64,000 nt of DNA from Acidobacteria bacterium SCN 69-37 (GCA_001724025.1 MEDJ01000001.1:276002-340001), one strand, 5' to 3'. Positions 50,694 to 60,293 are shown, counted from the stretch's first letter. Translations and numbers: made by a program. The notes: generated by a model not told the origin, from the sequence alone.

Positions 50694-52040
50694 TCACGCC
50701 TCCTCGATGACCACGCGACACCTGACGCGGTCGCGCGGCATGAACGTGGACGCCACGGCGAGCACCTCGCGAACAGCGATGGTTGCGCCGCCGCCGCCAG
50801 CAGGTCCGTTCGTGTACAGCGACTCCACCTCGTTCGCCACGCGCCGGGCATCGCCAGCCGTGCGCGTCCGCGCAGCCACGCGCAGACGCACTTCGTAGGG
50901 ATCGCCCGATCGGCCCGCCGCGACAGCTCCGTGCAGGGCGTCGATGCCAATCAGGTCCCGCCGCAGTTCTGCCACGTCGACACCGGCCAGCCCCAGGCGC
51001 GTCGTCACGATGTCGCCAGCGAGCCGCGCGCGCGCCACGGCGCCGGCGCCCGCGTACGAGATCTGCCCTTCCCCGATGTAGCCGTCGCGATAGCCGACCG
51101 ACACCTTCAGCGTGTCCGGCCGCGCCCGCCCCGTGCCGCCCGTCACACGCACACGATCCTCGCCGTCATCGTCGAGCCGCACGCGCGTGAAGTCCGCTGT
51201 CACGTCCGGCGTGAGATAGGCGGAGGGATCGTGAATCTCGTACAGAAGCTGTTCCTTGCACGTCGCACGCGTGACGCGGCCTCCACTGCCCGCCACCTTC
51301 GTGATGACGGCGGTGCCGTCAGCGTGCACCTCGGCCAGCGGAAATCCGAGCCGTGCGAGATCCGGCACGTCCTTTACCCCGGGATCGGCGAAGTAGCCGC
51401 CCGTGACCTGCCCGGCACACTCCAGGAGATGTCCCACGACCGTGCCGGCGCCCAGGCGCGTCCAGTCGTCGTCGGCCCACGCGAACGCGTGCACCAGGGG
51501 CGCCAGGAACAACGCGGGATCGGCCGCACGTCCGGTGATCACGACATCCGCACCCTCGGTCAGCGCCTGGACGATGGGTGCGGCGCCGATGTAGGCATTC
51601 GCTGACACGAGTCGATCGCCGAGTGCGGCAGACGCCTCGCCCGTCTCGTCGAGCACGTAGTGCCCGCGCGCCACCTCCGCGAGGACGTCGTCGCCCGTGA
51701 CCGCGGCCACGCGCAATCCGTTGAGGCCCATCTCGCGCGCGAGGTCTCGAACGACGGCCGCGGCTCCGACCGGGTTGGCCGCGCCCATGTTCGTGATGAT
51801 GCGGACGGCCTGCGCACGACACGCCGGCAGCACCGCACGGAACCGGTCGCCGAGCAGCGGATCGAATCCGGTGTCGGGATTGGCCGCCCGCGCCTGCTGC
51901 GCGAGCCCGATCGTGCGCTCGGCGAGACACTCGAAGATCAGATAGTCGAGCGCCCCACGTGCAGCCAGTTCGATGGCGGGTTCGATGCGATCGCCGGCGT
52001 ACCCGGCCCCGGCCCCCAGACGGATCGTCCTCGTCTTCAC
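50694..52040 (-). CDS. atuA: AtuA family protein (acyclic terpene utilisation, DUF1446)
   Basis: A 448-residue protein of the AtuA/DUF1446 family: RLGAGAGYAGDRIEPAIELA near the start, DYLIFECLAERTIGLAQ, then RIITNMGAANPVGAA, VVITGRAADPALFLAPLVH, and CKEQLLYEIHDPSAYLTPDV. In Pseudomonas AtuA is needed for citronellol and geraniol breakdown, but members also occur in unrelated acid-catabolism operons, and their reaction is unknown. GTG at 52040 overlaps the stop of the CitMHS gene by four bases (GTGA), a clear sign of coupling. Confidence 0.86.
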   Translation of the reverse strand: MKTRTIRLGAGAGYAGDRIEPAIELAARGALDYLIFECLAERTIGLAQQARAANPDTGFDPLLGDRFRAVLPACRAQAVRIITNMGAANPVGAAAVVRDLAREMGLNGLRVAAVTGDDVLAEVARGHYVLDETGEASAALGDRLVSANAYIGAAPIVQALTEGADVVITGRAADPALFLAPLVHAFAWADDDWTRLGAGTVVGHLLECAGQVTGGYFADPGVKDVPDLARLGFPLAEVHADGTAVITKVAGSGGRVTRATCKEQLLYEIHDPSAYLTPDVTADFTRVRLDDDGEDRVRVTGGTGRARPDTLKVSVGYRDGYIGEGQISYAGAGAVARARLAGDIVTTRLGLAGVDVAELRRDLIGIDALHGAVAAGRSGDPYEVRLRVAARTRTAGDARRVANEVESLYTNGPAGGGGATIAVREVLAVASTFMPRDRVRCRVVIEEA

Positions 52041-53338
52041 GGCGTGAACACTCCCAGGAGCACCGCGACGATCGTCATCACCACGGACGCCCCCAGCAGC
52101 CAGGGGATCGCGAACCGCTGATGTTCCGCGAGCTCGAGCTTCGACAGACCGACGAGCAGGAACGTGGCCGGCGTCAGCGGGCTGACGGGAAACCCTGTCG
52201 TCATCTGGCCCAGCAGCGCGGCCTGGCCGATGTGGACGGCCGGCACGCCGTAGTTGCCCGCGACCTCGGCCACCACGGGCAGCACACCGAGGTAGAACGA
52301 GTCGGGATCGAACAGCAGGCTCAGTGGCATCGACGCGAACCCGAGCATCACGGGAATGTGCGGCGCCAGCCACGCGGGCACCACGCCCACCGCCGACGAC
52401 GCCATGGCCTGCAGCATGCCGGTGCCCTTCATGACGCCGGTGAAGGCGCCAGCCGCCAGCAGAATCGTCGCCATCATCAGCGCGGCCACCGCGTGCGCGT
52501 CCACCCGCGCGCGCTGCGTGGCCGGCGACGGATAGTTCACCGCCAGCGCCAGCACCGCGCCAATCATGAACGCCACCGCCGGCGGCACCAGGTCGATGAC
52601 CATCGCAACGAGCACCGCAGCCGTGACGACCACGTTGAACACCAGCAGCCGGGGCCGGCGCAGCGCGAGTTCCTCCGGCGACAACGTGCGGGCCTCGGGA
52701 CGCGGCACGCCCTCACCCCCACGATGCCCCAGTCGACGCGCTTCCCGTCGCCCGAGCCACCACGAGGCGACCAGTACGAATATCAGCCCGGCGATCATGG
52801 TCGGTACAAGCGGCACGAACAAGTCGGCGATCGATACGTGCAATGACGCGGCCGCGCGCAGGAGCGGACCGCCCCACGGCATCATGTTCATCACGCCGGC
52901 CGCCATCGCGACCACGCACGCCAGCACGCGGCGATCGAGGCCCACGCGTTCGTAAAGCGGCAGCAGCGCCGGGATGACCAGCAGGAACGTGCTCGCGCCC
53001 GATCCGTCGAGGTGCGCGATGGCTGCAAGCACCGCCGTGCCGACGACAATCCGCACGGGATCGGCGCCGACCACGCGCAGGATGCGATCGACGGCCGGAT
53101 CGAGCATGCCTGCATCGGCCATCACGCCGAAGTGGATGATCGCGAAGACGAACGTCGCGGCCACCGGCGCGGTGGTCGTGATGCCGTCGGTGATGAACCC
53201 GCCCAGCCCGGCCGCCTGTCCGGCCGCCACGGCGGCCACGATCGGCACGGCAATCAGCGCCACGAGCGGTGTCGCGCGCTTGCTCAGGATCAACCCGAGC
53301 AGGACGGCAATCGTCAGGAACCCGAGAGCGGCCAGCAT
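52037..53338 (-). CDS. CitMHS-type organic acid carrier
   Basis: A 433-residue membrane protein with about 12 helices, in the citrate:metal/H+ symporter group: IAHLDGSGASTFLLVIPALLPL in the first half and FDPDSFYLGVLPVV with QMTTGFPVSPLTPATFLLVGL in the second are the two inverted re-entrant repeat regions typical of this family. It should bring in a di- or tricarboxylate, or a keto acid. It lies 13 bases after the CoA-transferase gene and overlaps AtuA, so the transport substrate is probably the acid consumed by this operon. Confidence 0.87.
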   Translation of the reverse strand: MLAALGFLTIAVLLGLILSKRATPLVALIAVPIVAAVAAGQAAGLGGFITDGITTTAPVAATFVFAIIHFGVMADAGMLDPAVDRILRVVGADPVRIVVGTAVLAAIAHLDGSGASTFLLVIPALLPLYERVGLDRRVLACVVAMAAGVMNMMPWGGPLLRAAASLHVSIADLFVPLVPTMIAGLIFVLVASWWLGRREARRLGHRGGEGVPRPEARTLSPEELALRRPRLLVFNVVVTAAVLVAMVIDLVPPAVAFMIGAVLALAVNYPSPATQRARVDAHAVAALMMATILLAAGAFTGVMKGTGMLQAMASSAVGVVPAWLAPHIPVMLGFASMPLSLLFDPDSFYLGVLPVVAEVAGNYGVPAVHIGQAALLGQMTTGFPVSPLTPATFLLVGLSKLELAEHQRFAIPWLLGASVVMTIVAVLLGVFTP

Positions 53339-53351
53339 CACGCCGAATCCG

Positions 53352-54722
53352 TCAGCCGCGCCCCGTGGCCGGATCCACGGTGAACGACGCCGCCGTGCGC
53401 GCGCGGATCGTATCGATCGTCATTGTCGGATCGAACACCTCGCGCAGCACGAGGCCGCGGTCCGGGACGACTTCGAAGACGCACAGGTCCGTGATGATCA
53501 GGCTCACCACGCCGACGCCGGTGAGCGGCAGCGTGCACGCCGGCAGGATCTTGGAGGAGCCGTCCTTCGCGCAGTGCTCCATCACCGCGACGACGCGCCG
53601 GACGCCCGCGACGAGATCCATCGCCCCGCCCGGCCCCTTCACCATCCTGCCCGGCACCATCCAGTTGGCGATGTCGCCCGAGGCCGAGACCTGCAGCGCG
53701 CCCAGGATCGCGATGTCGATGTGTCCCCCGCGAATCATGGCGAACGAGTCGGCACTCGAGAAGAACGCGGCCCCGGGCGTGGCCGTGACCGTCTGCTTGC
53801 CGGCGTTGATCAGGTCGGCGTCGACCTGGTCGTCGGTCGGAAACGGCCCAATCCCGAGCAGCCCGTTCTCGGACTGCAGCGTGACGTGGATGCCGTCGGG
53901 AATGTAGTTGGCCACGAGCGTCGGGATGCCGATGCCGAGATTGACGTAGTCGCCATCGCGCAACTCGGCTGCCGCGCGCCGCGCCATGCGCTCGCGCACG
54001 GGCGGCACCGCGCCGGCCGTCGCGGCTCCGCTGACCGTGCGGAACTCGATGCGTTTCTCGTACGCGCCGCCGGCGATGAGGCGATCGACGTAGATGCCGG
54101 GCACGTGAATCGCGTCCGGATCGAGCGACCCGACAGGAACCAGTTCCTCGACTTCGGCCACGCACACGGCCCCGCACGTGGCAATCTGCGGATTGAAGTT
54201 GCGCGCCGTCCTGCGGAACACCAGGTTGCCGAGCGCGTCGCCCTTCCATGCCTTCACGATTGCGACATCCGCGCGGATCGCCTCTTCGAGCACGTAGTCG
54301 CGATCGCCGAACCGCTGCGTCGGCTTCCCCTCCGCCAGCGAGGTGCCGAACGCCGTTCGCGTGAAGAACGCCGGAATGCCCGCGCCACCCGCGCGCAGCT
54401 TCTCGGCGAGCGTGCCCTGCGGCACGAGCACCAGTTCCAGCTCGCCGGCCAGCACCTGCCGCTCGAACTCGCGGTTCTCGCCGACGTACGACGCGATGAC
54501 CTTGCGGACCTGGCGACTCTCGAGCAGCACGCCCGCCCCGAAGCCATCGACGCCAGCGTTGTTGCCGACGATCGTCAGGTCGCGCACCCCGCTCGCCTTC
54601 ACGGCCGCGAGCAGGTGCTCGGGAATCCCGCAGAGTCCGAAGCCGCCGGCGGCCAGCGTGAGACCGTCGTGCAGCAGTCCGGCCAGCGCCGAGGTGGCGC
54701 TTTCGTAGATCTTGCCGCGCAT
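53352..54722 (-). CDS. 3-oxoacid CoA-transferase, A and B subunits fused
   Basis: A 456-residue enzyme: A half (residues 1-225, [19 protein letters not shown] and [14 protein letters not shown]) and B half (240-456, [19 protein letters not shown]). The catalytic glutamate, which forms the enzyme-CoA thioester, is Glu285 in [12 protein letters not shown]. It moves CoA from succinyl-CoA to a 3-oxoacid such as acetoacetate. Most bacteria have separate ScoA/ScoB subunits; the fusion resembles mitochondrial SCOT. The stop of the thiolase gene and this ATG are adjacent (TGAATG). Confidence 0.93.
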   Translation of the reverse strand: MRGKIYESATSALAGLLHDGLTLAAGGFGLCGIPEHLLAAVKASGVRDLTIVGNNAGVDGFGAGVLLESRQVRKVIASYVGENREFERQVLAGELELVLVPQGTLAEKLRAGGAGIPAFFTRTAFGTSLAEGKPTQRFGDRDYVLEEAIRADVAIVKAWKGDALGNLVFRRTARNFNPQIATCGAVCVAEVEELVPVGSLDPDAIHVPGIYVDRLIAGGAYEKRIEFRTVSGAATAGAVPPVRERMARRAAAELRDGDYVNLGIGIPTLVANYIPDGIHVTLQSENGLLGIGPFPTDDQVDADLINAGKQTVTATPGAAFFSSADSFAMIRGGHIDIAILGALQVSASGDIANWMVPGRMVKGPGGAMDLVAGVRRVVAVMEHCAKDGSSKILPACTLPLTGVGVVSLIITDLCVFEVVPDRGLVLREVFDPTMTIDTIRARTAASFTVDPATGRG

Positions 54723-55910
54723 TCAGGGGATCTCCACGCAGACGGCGAGCCCTTCGCCGCCGCCGATGCAGATGGCCGCCACGCCGCGTCGCGCGCCGCG
54801 TTCGCGCAGGGCCGCCATCAGCGTGACCAGGATGCGGGCGCCGGAGCACCCGATGGGATGACCGAGCGACACGGCGCCGCCGCGGACGTTGAGCCGATCG
54901 TGCGGCACGCCGAGTTCGGCCATGAAGGCCATCGGCACCACTGCAAACGCCTCGTTGACCTCCCACAGGTCGACGTCGGCCGTCGTCCAGCCCGCCGCGT
55001 CGAGCGCCCGGTGCGTGGCCTCGACCGGTGCGGTGGTGAACCAGAGCGGATCCTGCGCGTGCGCGCCGAACGCCACGAGCCTGGCGAGTGGCCGATGTCC
55101 GTCGGCTGCCGCGCGCCCGGCCGTCGTCAGCACCAGCGCGGCGGCACCGTCGTTGAGCGTGGACGCGTTGGCCGCGGTAATCGTGCCGTCAGCCGCGAAG
55201 GCCGGCCGCAAGGCGGACATCTTCTCGTAGTCGGCGCGCGCCGGGCCCTCGTCCTGATCGACCAGCCGCGTGCCTCGTTTCCCGGCCGGCGCCTCGACCG
55301 CCACGATTTCCTCGACGAACAAGCCGGCCTGCTGCGCCGCATTCGCGCGCTGGAACGACGTCACGGCGTACGCGTCCTGGTCCGCGCGCGTGAAGCCGAA
55401 CATCGTCGCACAGTGCTCGGCGCACGCGCCCATGTGCTGATCGTTGTAGGGATCCCACAGCCCATCGCCGACGAGCGAGTCGACCACGCGCTGATGGCCG
55501 AGGCGATACCCGTCGCGCGCGCCCGGCAGCAGGTACGGCGCCTGCGACATGTTCTCCATGCCGCCGGCCACGACCACCGACGCCATGTCGAGCATCAGCG
55601 CCTGAGCGCCCTGCATCACGGCCTGCATGCCCGATCCGCAGACCTTGTGTACCGTCACCGTACGCGCGGACGCCGGCACCCCGGCATGCAGGGCCGCCTG
55701 TCGCGCCGGCGCCTGGCCCTGCCCGGCCTGGAGCACCGTGCCCATCAGGACGTCCGACACGCGCGCCGGCTCCACACCCGATCGCGCGAGCGCGCCACGA
55801 ATGGCCGCGGCCCCGAGGCGCGGCGCGGGCACGGCGGCCAGCGCGCCCTGGAACGATCCGAGCGGCGTGCGGGCCGCGTCGAGAACGACGATGTCGTGGC
55901 GTGCAGTCAT
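54723..55910 (-). CDS. Acetyl-CoA C-acyltransferase (thiolase)
   Basis: A 395-residue thiolase. The nucleophile is Cys91 in VHKVCGSGMQAVMQGAQ; the remaining active-site residues are His/Asn in WEVNEAFAVVPM and the Cys/His loop in GHPIGCSGARI. It cleaves 3-oxoacyl-CoA to acetyl-CoA plus a shorter acyl-CoA, and here would follow the CoA-transferase. First gene of the seven-gene operon. The ATG at 55910 gives a standard thiolase N-terminus; the frame is open for 7 more codons upstream. Confidence 0.94.
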   Translation of the reverse strand: MTARHDIVVLDAARTPLGSFQGALAAVPAPRLGAAAIRGALARSGVEPARVSDVLMGTVLQAGQGQAPARQAALHAGVPASARTVTVHKVCGSGMQAVMQGAQALMLDMASVVVAGGMENMSQAPYLLPGARDGYRLGHQRVVDSLVGDGLWDPYNDQHMGACAEHCATMFGFTRADQDAYAVTSFQRANAAQQAGLFVEEIVAVEAPAGKRGTRLVDQDEGPARADYEKMSALRPAFAADGTITAANASTLNDGAAALVLTTAGRAAADGHRPLARLVAFGAHAQDPLWFTTAPVEATHRALDAAGWTTADVDLWEVNEAFAVVPMAFMAELGVPHDRLNVRGGAVSLGHPIGCSGARILVTLMAALRERGARRGVAAICIGGGEGLAVCVEIP

Positions 55911-55994
55911 GTACGGAGCCTGTGCGCGCATTCTGCCGCCTTCGTCGTCATTCTGTAAATCGAATCGTATCTATGGCATTCTTCACGAATTCCT

Positions 55995-56900
55995 ATGGAT
56001 GCCGAGGTTCGTCACCTGCGCGCGTTTCTGGCCGTGGCCCAGCAGGGGACGTTCACGCGTGCGGCGTCGATGCTGCGCGTGTCCCAGCCGACGCTCACCG
56101 TCCAGATCCGGCAGCTCGAGGACGCGCTCGGCGTCCGGCTGTTCGATCGCAACAACCGCCGCGTCACGCTGACGGCCGCGGGTCGTGATCTGATCGCCCC
56201 GCTCGAGCGGCTCGTCGTCGATTTCGATGCCGTCACGTCGCGCAGCAGCGATCTCGCGATGCACCGCCGCGGCGTCGCCACCGTGGCCGCGCTGCCGTCG
56301 CTGGCGGCGCGCCTGCTCCCGCGCGCGATTGCCGCACTCACCGCGGCGCACGCGGGCCTCGTGGTGCGCGTGCGCGACATGACGGCGGATGCCGTCGTCG
56401 AGGCCGTGAAAGCCGGTGACGTGGACGTAGGTCTGGGCAGCCTGCTGCGGCCGGATCCCGCGCTCGTCACCCGTCCGCTCTTCACCGATCGCCTCTGCGC
56501 GTGGGTGCCGCCGGATCACGCGCTGGCCGACAGGCAGCGCGTGTCGTTCGCCGAACTGACGCGCTGGCCCCTGGTGCTCACGAGCCGGGACAGCAGCGTG
56601 CGGCAATTGATCGATCGGACGGCCGAACGCCTGCGGCTGCCGACGCAGGTGGCGCAGGAGGCCACCTACATGAGCACGGCCATCGGCATGGTCGAAGCCG
56701 GGCTGGGTGTGGGGATTCTGCCCGAGTCCGCGATCGCGTCCCACGGTCCCGACGGCCCGCGCACGGTGCCCATCCACGCCCCCGTCCTGCGCCGGCCGCT
56801 CGTCATCGTGACCATGCGGGGCCGATCGCTGCCGCCGGCCGCCGAACGGCTCGTCGACGCGGTCGAGGCGCAGGTGCGGCAATCGCTCAGCCGGCGCTGA
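55995..56900 (+). CDS. LysR-family transcriptional regulator
   Basis: A 301-residue regulator. N-terminal winged helix: EVRHLRAFLAVAQQGTFTRAASMLRVSQPTLTVQIRQLEDAL; then the two-lobed ligand-binding domain (90-300) with GVATVAALPSLAARLLPRAI and GMVEAGLGVGILPE. It is divergent from the thiolase operon with an 84-base AT-rich gap between, so it very likely controls that operon, with an acid or CoA intermediate as inducer. Its 3' end overlaps the convergent Nramp-like gene by 14 bases. Confidence 0.93.
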   Translation: MDAEVRHLRAFLAVAQQGTFTRAASMLRVSQPTLTVQIRQLEDALGVRLFDRNNRRVTLTAAGRDLIAPLERLVVDFDAVTSRSSDLAMHRRGVATVAALPSLAARLLPRAIAALTAAHAGLVVRVRDMTADAVVEAVKAGDVDVGLGSLLRPDPALVTRPLFTDRLCAWVPPDHALADRQRVSFAELTRWPLVLTSRDSSVRQLIDRTAERLRLPTQVAQEATYMSTAIGMVEAGLGVGILPESAIASHGPDGPRTVPIHAPVLRRPLVIVTMRGRSLPPAAERLVDAVEAQVRQSLSRR

Positions 56901-58299
56901 CGAGCCCGAGCGTCGAGAGCGCCGTATACAGGCCGAGCGCCGCAATCGCTGTCGTACTCAGCACCAGCAACGCCGTGGCGAGCGGGCCGCCGTAGAGACG
57001 CCGGTCCGTGTCCGTTCGGCGCAGGTACCACGTGGCCACCAGCACGGCGAGCAGGAACACGCCGGTCATGACGCCGCCAACCTGCACCATCAGTACGGGC
57101 TGCTGCAGCAGCAGCGACGATCCGCCCCAGAGGATCGGCAACGCCACGCTGAATCCGCGCACCCATCGCCGGCGCGGGACGGCGTCCTTCCAGTCGAAGA
57201 CCCCGGCCGTGGCCAGCCAGTTGGCGTACATCCGCGAGTGGCTCGGCACCGACGCCCACAATGTCGACCCGAGCACCACCACCGCACCGGCCAGGAAGAT
57301 CCACATCGCCCACGGGCCGAGCGTGTCGGTGTACATCCGCGCCAGCGTCACGATCATCTCGTTGCCGGCCGGCACCAGGTGCTGCGGGTGCAGCACGGCC
57401 GCGCCCATGATGAAGAACGCGATCGTCGCGAACGTGTAGATCACCATCGACAGGATGGCGTCCTTGTACATCACGCGCGTCCAGCCGCGCGCCCGGCGCA
57501 CCCACGCCTCGCTGCCGTCGTTGGGGCCGACCCAGCGGGCGTAGCCCTTCTCGATGCACCAGTAGTTGTACATGGTGATCTCGTCGGCGCCGACGCCGGT
57601 GATCCCGAACATCGCGATGGCTGCGCCGATGGCCGCCGGTGGCAGATCGAAGGCGAGGCCGCTCGCGAGATCGCCGAGCGTATAGCCCCACGGCGTGAAC
57701 GGCAGGCCGAAGGCGATCGCCACCGTCAGGATCGAGAACCCGGCCACCATCAGGATGGCGCCCTTCTCGATGACCCAGTATTTGCTCGCGCCGAGGACGA
57801 CGATGGTGGTCACGATGACGATGCCGTGCCACGCCGCGATCGAGGACGGGCCGAGCGCGTCGGACCCGAGCGGCCAGAGAATGCTGAGCGCCATGGCCGT
57901 GCCGCCGACGATGCCGCCAATCTGCAGCACCTTCGAGAGCACCATGATGAAGAACAGGATGTTGATCCAGCCGAGTCGTCCCACGCGCGGTGGCACGCGG
58001 TTGTAGCCCGACAGCGCCGGCGTGCCCGTGGCAATCGTCCACCGCGCGAACTCGACCTGCACCGCCACCTTCACGAGGCAGCTGAACAGGACGAGCCACA
58101 GGATGACGAACCCGACCTGTGCCCCGGCCGTGGTCGTGGCGATCAGTTCGCCGGATCCGACGATGGAGGCGCTCAGGATGAGACCGGGGCCGAGATACCG
58201 CAGGCTGTCGCGCCACCCGGTGGGCGGTTCACGAATCCCGGCGGCGTCGAGATGATAGGGATCGACCTCGGCAGTCCTCTCGGACAGGTGTGACGACAT
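56887..58299 (-). CDS. Nramp-fold transporter lacking canonical metal motifs
   Basis: A 470-residue inner-membrane protein with about 12 helices in the Nramp (SLC11) order. Helix 1 is GPGLILSASIVGSGELIATT where the family normally has DPGN, and helix 6 is FGITGVGADEITMYNYW where the family has MPH. The Asp, Asn and Met that bind Mn or Fe are therefore absent. Such divergent members include aluminium, magnesium or non-metal carriers. The overall length and WLVLFSCLVKVAVQVEFARW support the fold. Substrate unknown. Confidence 0.83.
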   Translation of the reverse strand: MSSHLSERTAEVDPYHLDAAGIREPPTGWRDSLRYLGPGLILSASIVGSGELIATTTAGAQVGFVILWLVLFSCLVKVAVQVEFARWTIATGTPALSGYNRVPPRVGRLGWINILFFIMVLSKVLQIGGIVGGTAMALSILWPLGSDALGPSSIAAWHGIVIVTTIVVLGASKYWVIEKGAILMVAGFSILTVAIAFGLPFTPWGYTLGDLASGLAFDLPPAAIGAAIAMFGITGVGADEITMYNYWCIEKGYARWVGPNDGSEAWVRRARGWTRVMYKDAILSMVIYTFATIAFFIMGAAVLHPQHLVPAGNEMIVTLARMYTDTLGPWAMWIFLAGAVVVLGSTLWASVPSHSRMYANWLATAGVFDWKDAVPRRRWVRGFSVALPILWGGSSLLLQQPVLMVQVGGVMTGVFLLAVLVATWYLRRTDTDRRLYGGPLATALLVLSTTAIAALGLYTALSTLGLVSAG

Positions 58300-58348
58300 A
58301 AATCGGTGGCGACATCCTAGCAGAAGCCTCCCGCGTCATCGCGACGCG

Positions 58349-59101
58349 TCATCGCACGCACGTCGCGTGCGGCCGGTAGCCGGCCGCACGCGCGGCAGCT
58401 ACCGTCTCGAAGACGGCCGTGCACCTGTTGCACTCATAGTCTTCGCAGCCGGCCGCATGGAACACGTGCGAGGCCGTGTTGCCGTGGAACGGTCCCGCCG
58501 CGGCCGGGGCGCCGGCCCGGCCGGCGCCCCGCGCCGCCGCGCGGAACTGCCAGGGCGGCGTCGGATCCGACGCCGCCCACAGGCCGCGACGCGCCGCGCG
58601 CGCCTCGGCCTCGAGGCGCGCGATGTGCGCGTCGCGCGAGAACTGGTCGTACTGCCACGCGGCGCCGGCGGCGACCAGGTCGGCGCCGGCGCCGCGGCCG
58701 TCCACGCGCAGGTCGGCGACCACGCGCCCGTACTGATCGACGTCGTGCCGCACGACCTCCACGGTGCGATCGAGCAACAGCCGTCGCGCCGCGTCGCGGG
58801 CCTCGCGGCCGTACGGCTGCGAGGCCTCGGGCGCGTCGACGCCGAACAGCCGCACGCGCCACTTCTCGCGGCCCACCCGCACGCGCATCGTGTCGCCGTC
58901 ATCGACGGTGACGACGCGGCCGGTGACGACACCGGCCGCGTCGTCGGCCACCGGTGCCGGCGGCGTCTGCATCGGCGCCTGCGTCGCGTCGCCGACGCAG
59001 GCGACCGCCTGGCTGGCCGCCAGGCCCAGCCAGGCGGCCAGCCAGGCCGCGCGTCGCCATCCCCTGCCGCTGCCTCGTCCCCTGTCTGTGCCCCTCGTCA
59101 T
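58349..59101 (-). CDS. Thermonuclease-family protein with Ada-like zinc tail
   Basis: A 250-residue exported protein. After a signal peptide (AWLAAWLGLAASQAVA) comes a staphylococcal-nuclease fold (about 55-185): GRVVTVDDGDTMRVRVG, RVRLFGVDAPEASQPYG, and YGRVVADLRVDGRGAGADLVAAGAAW. The Asp, Arg and Glu catalytic residues have counterparts. The last 50 residues (FHAAGCEDYECNRCTAVF...GYRPHATC) form four-Cys zinc-binding sequence like the Ada metal-binding domain. It probably cleaves nucleic acid outside the cell membrane. Confidence 0.88.
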   Translation of the reverse strand: MTRGTDRGRGSGRGWRRAAWLAAWLGLAASQAVACVGDATQAPMQTPPAPVADDAAGVVTGRVVTVDDGDTMRVRVGREKWRVRLFGVDAPEASQPYGREARDAARRLLLDRTVEVVRHDVDQYGRVVADLRVDGRGAGADLVAAGAAWQYDQFSRDAHIARLEAEARAARRGLWAASDPTPPWQFRAAARGAGRAGAPAAAGPFHGNTASHVFHAAGCEDYECNRCTAVFETVAAARAAGYRPHATCVR

Positions 59102-59110
59102 CGATGTCCT

Positions 59111-59316
59111 GTCTCCTGTGCGCGCGAGGAACCACGGAGCCCTGAGGCTTCAGCCTCAGGGGAGTTCGTGGCCTCCTGTGCGCCTGCGAAACAACGGCCG
59201 CTTACGTCTCGGCCGGCGCCGTCATCGCGCGCCGCAGTCTCCTGCGTGCGCGCGAGGAACCACGGAGCCCTGAGGCTTCAGCCTCAGGGGGTTCGTTGCC
59301 TCCTGTGCGCCCACCG
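59111..59316. repeat. Direct repeat of about 80 bp, two copies 126 bp apart, each with a REP core
   Basis: Copies begin at 59111 and 59237 with GTCTCCTG and share GCGCGAGGAACCACGG, a CCCTGAGGC-TTCA-GCCTCAGGG palindrome, GTTCGT and CCTCCTGTGCGC. They fill most of the divergent gap between the nuclease and EamA genes. Confidence 0.85.
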
Positions 59317-59387
59317 AACCACTTCTGGCTTCTGGCTCGAGGTGGCCAGCTTCATCGGCCACCTCCTGATGGTACCCTCGCGCACGC

Positions 59388-60293
59388 GTGTCCGACCGAG
59401 CCTCGTCTTCGCCGCTGCCGATCACGTTCGGCCTCACCTCGCACCTGCTGGCCGGGACGCTGCCGTTTCTCTCGGCCGGCGCCATCGCCAGGCTGGGCCT
59501 CCTGCCGGCCACCACGCTGCTCTATCTCGCCGGATCGGTGCTCATTGCCACGGCGCTGGTCGTGCCGCGCGTCCGGCAGTGGCTCGTCGAGGAGACGAGG
59601 GCGCTGGCCGGTCCGCGACTGCGCGGGCCGTGGGCCCTGGCCCTCACCGGCTTTCTCGTCGGCGGCGTGGCCTACTACATCGGTCTCTCGGTGACGCCGC
59701 GCGTGGCCGAGTACATCTTCCTCACGCGGCTCGACTGGATTGCGCAGGCGCTCGTGGCCGTCGTCTGGCTGCGCGAGCCGTGGAACGCGCGCGGTCTGGC
59801 GGGGGCGGGTCTGGCGCTCGGCGGCGGCCTGCTGCTGGCCTGGTCCGGGGCATTCGGGATCAGCGGCCTGATCGCGGCGCTCGTGTATATCGGCGCCTCG
59901 CTCGTCGGCTATTCCTGCGTCAAACCCATCGTCTCTGTGCGCGGCCCGCGGGCGGCGCTGGTGTTGACGATGTGGCGGCACTGGAGCAATACGGCCGGCT
60001 TCGTGCTGCTTGCGGTGGCGATTCCCGGTGCCGCGGCCGTGCGTCCCGAGGCCACGGGCCTCGTGCTCGCGCTCATCGCCGGCGCGGTGATTGTCGTGCT
60101 CTTCCTGCTGCGATTCACGGCGTTGACGGGCATTCCGCTCTGGGTGCTGTCGGCGCAGGCGCCCACGCAGGCGCTCATCGCGATCGTCGTCACGCTGGCG
60201 ACGGGCGGCACGCTGGTGCCGATGACGCTTGTGGCCATCGTCCTGATCGTGGCCGGCGAGGTGATCGTCACGCGCGCCGCGCCGCGGCGTTGA
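59388..60293 (+). CDS. EamA/DMT-family transporter
   Basis: A 301-residue permease with ten predicted helices in two EamA halves, for example GLTSHLLAGTLPFLSAGAIARLG and, in the second half, GLIAALVYIGASLVGYS, with the positive inter-half loop. DMT proteins export amino acids or metabolites; no substrate can be assigned. GTG at 59388 is the only reasonable start before helix 1. Confidence 0.87.
   Translation: MSDRASSSPLPITFGLTSHLLAGTLPFLSAGAIARLGLLPATTLLYLAGSVLIATALVVPRVRQWLVEETRALAGPRLRGPWALALTGFLVGGVAYYIGLSVTPRVAEYIFLTRLDWIAQALVAVVWLREPWNARGLAGAGLALGGGLLLAWSGAFGISGLIAALVYIGASLVGYSCVKPIVSVRGPRAALVLTMWRHWSNTAGFVLLAVAIPGAAAVRPEATGLVLALIAGAVIVVLFLLRFTALTGIPLWVLSAQAPTQALIAIVVTLATGGTLVPMTLVAIVLIVAGEVIVTRAAPRR

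Noticed and set aside
52974..55958. A 994-codon plus-strand frame
   Set aside because: Antisense to the thiolase, CoA-transferase and carrier genes, which have clear motifs in the other strand.
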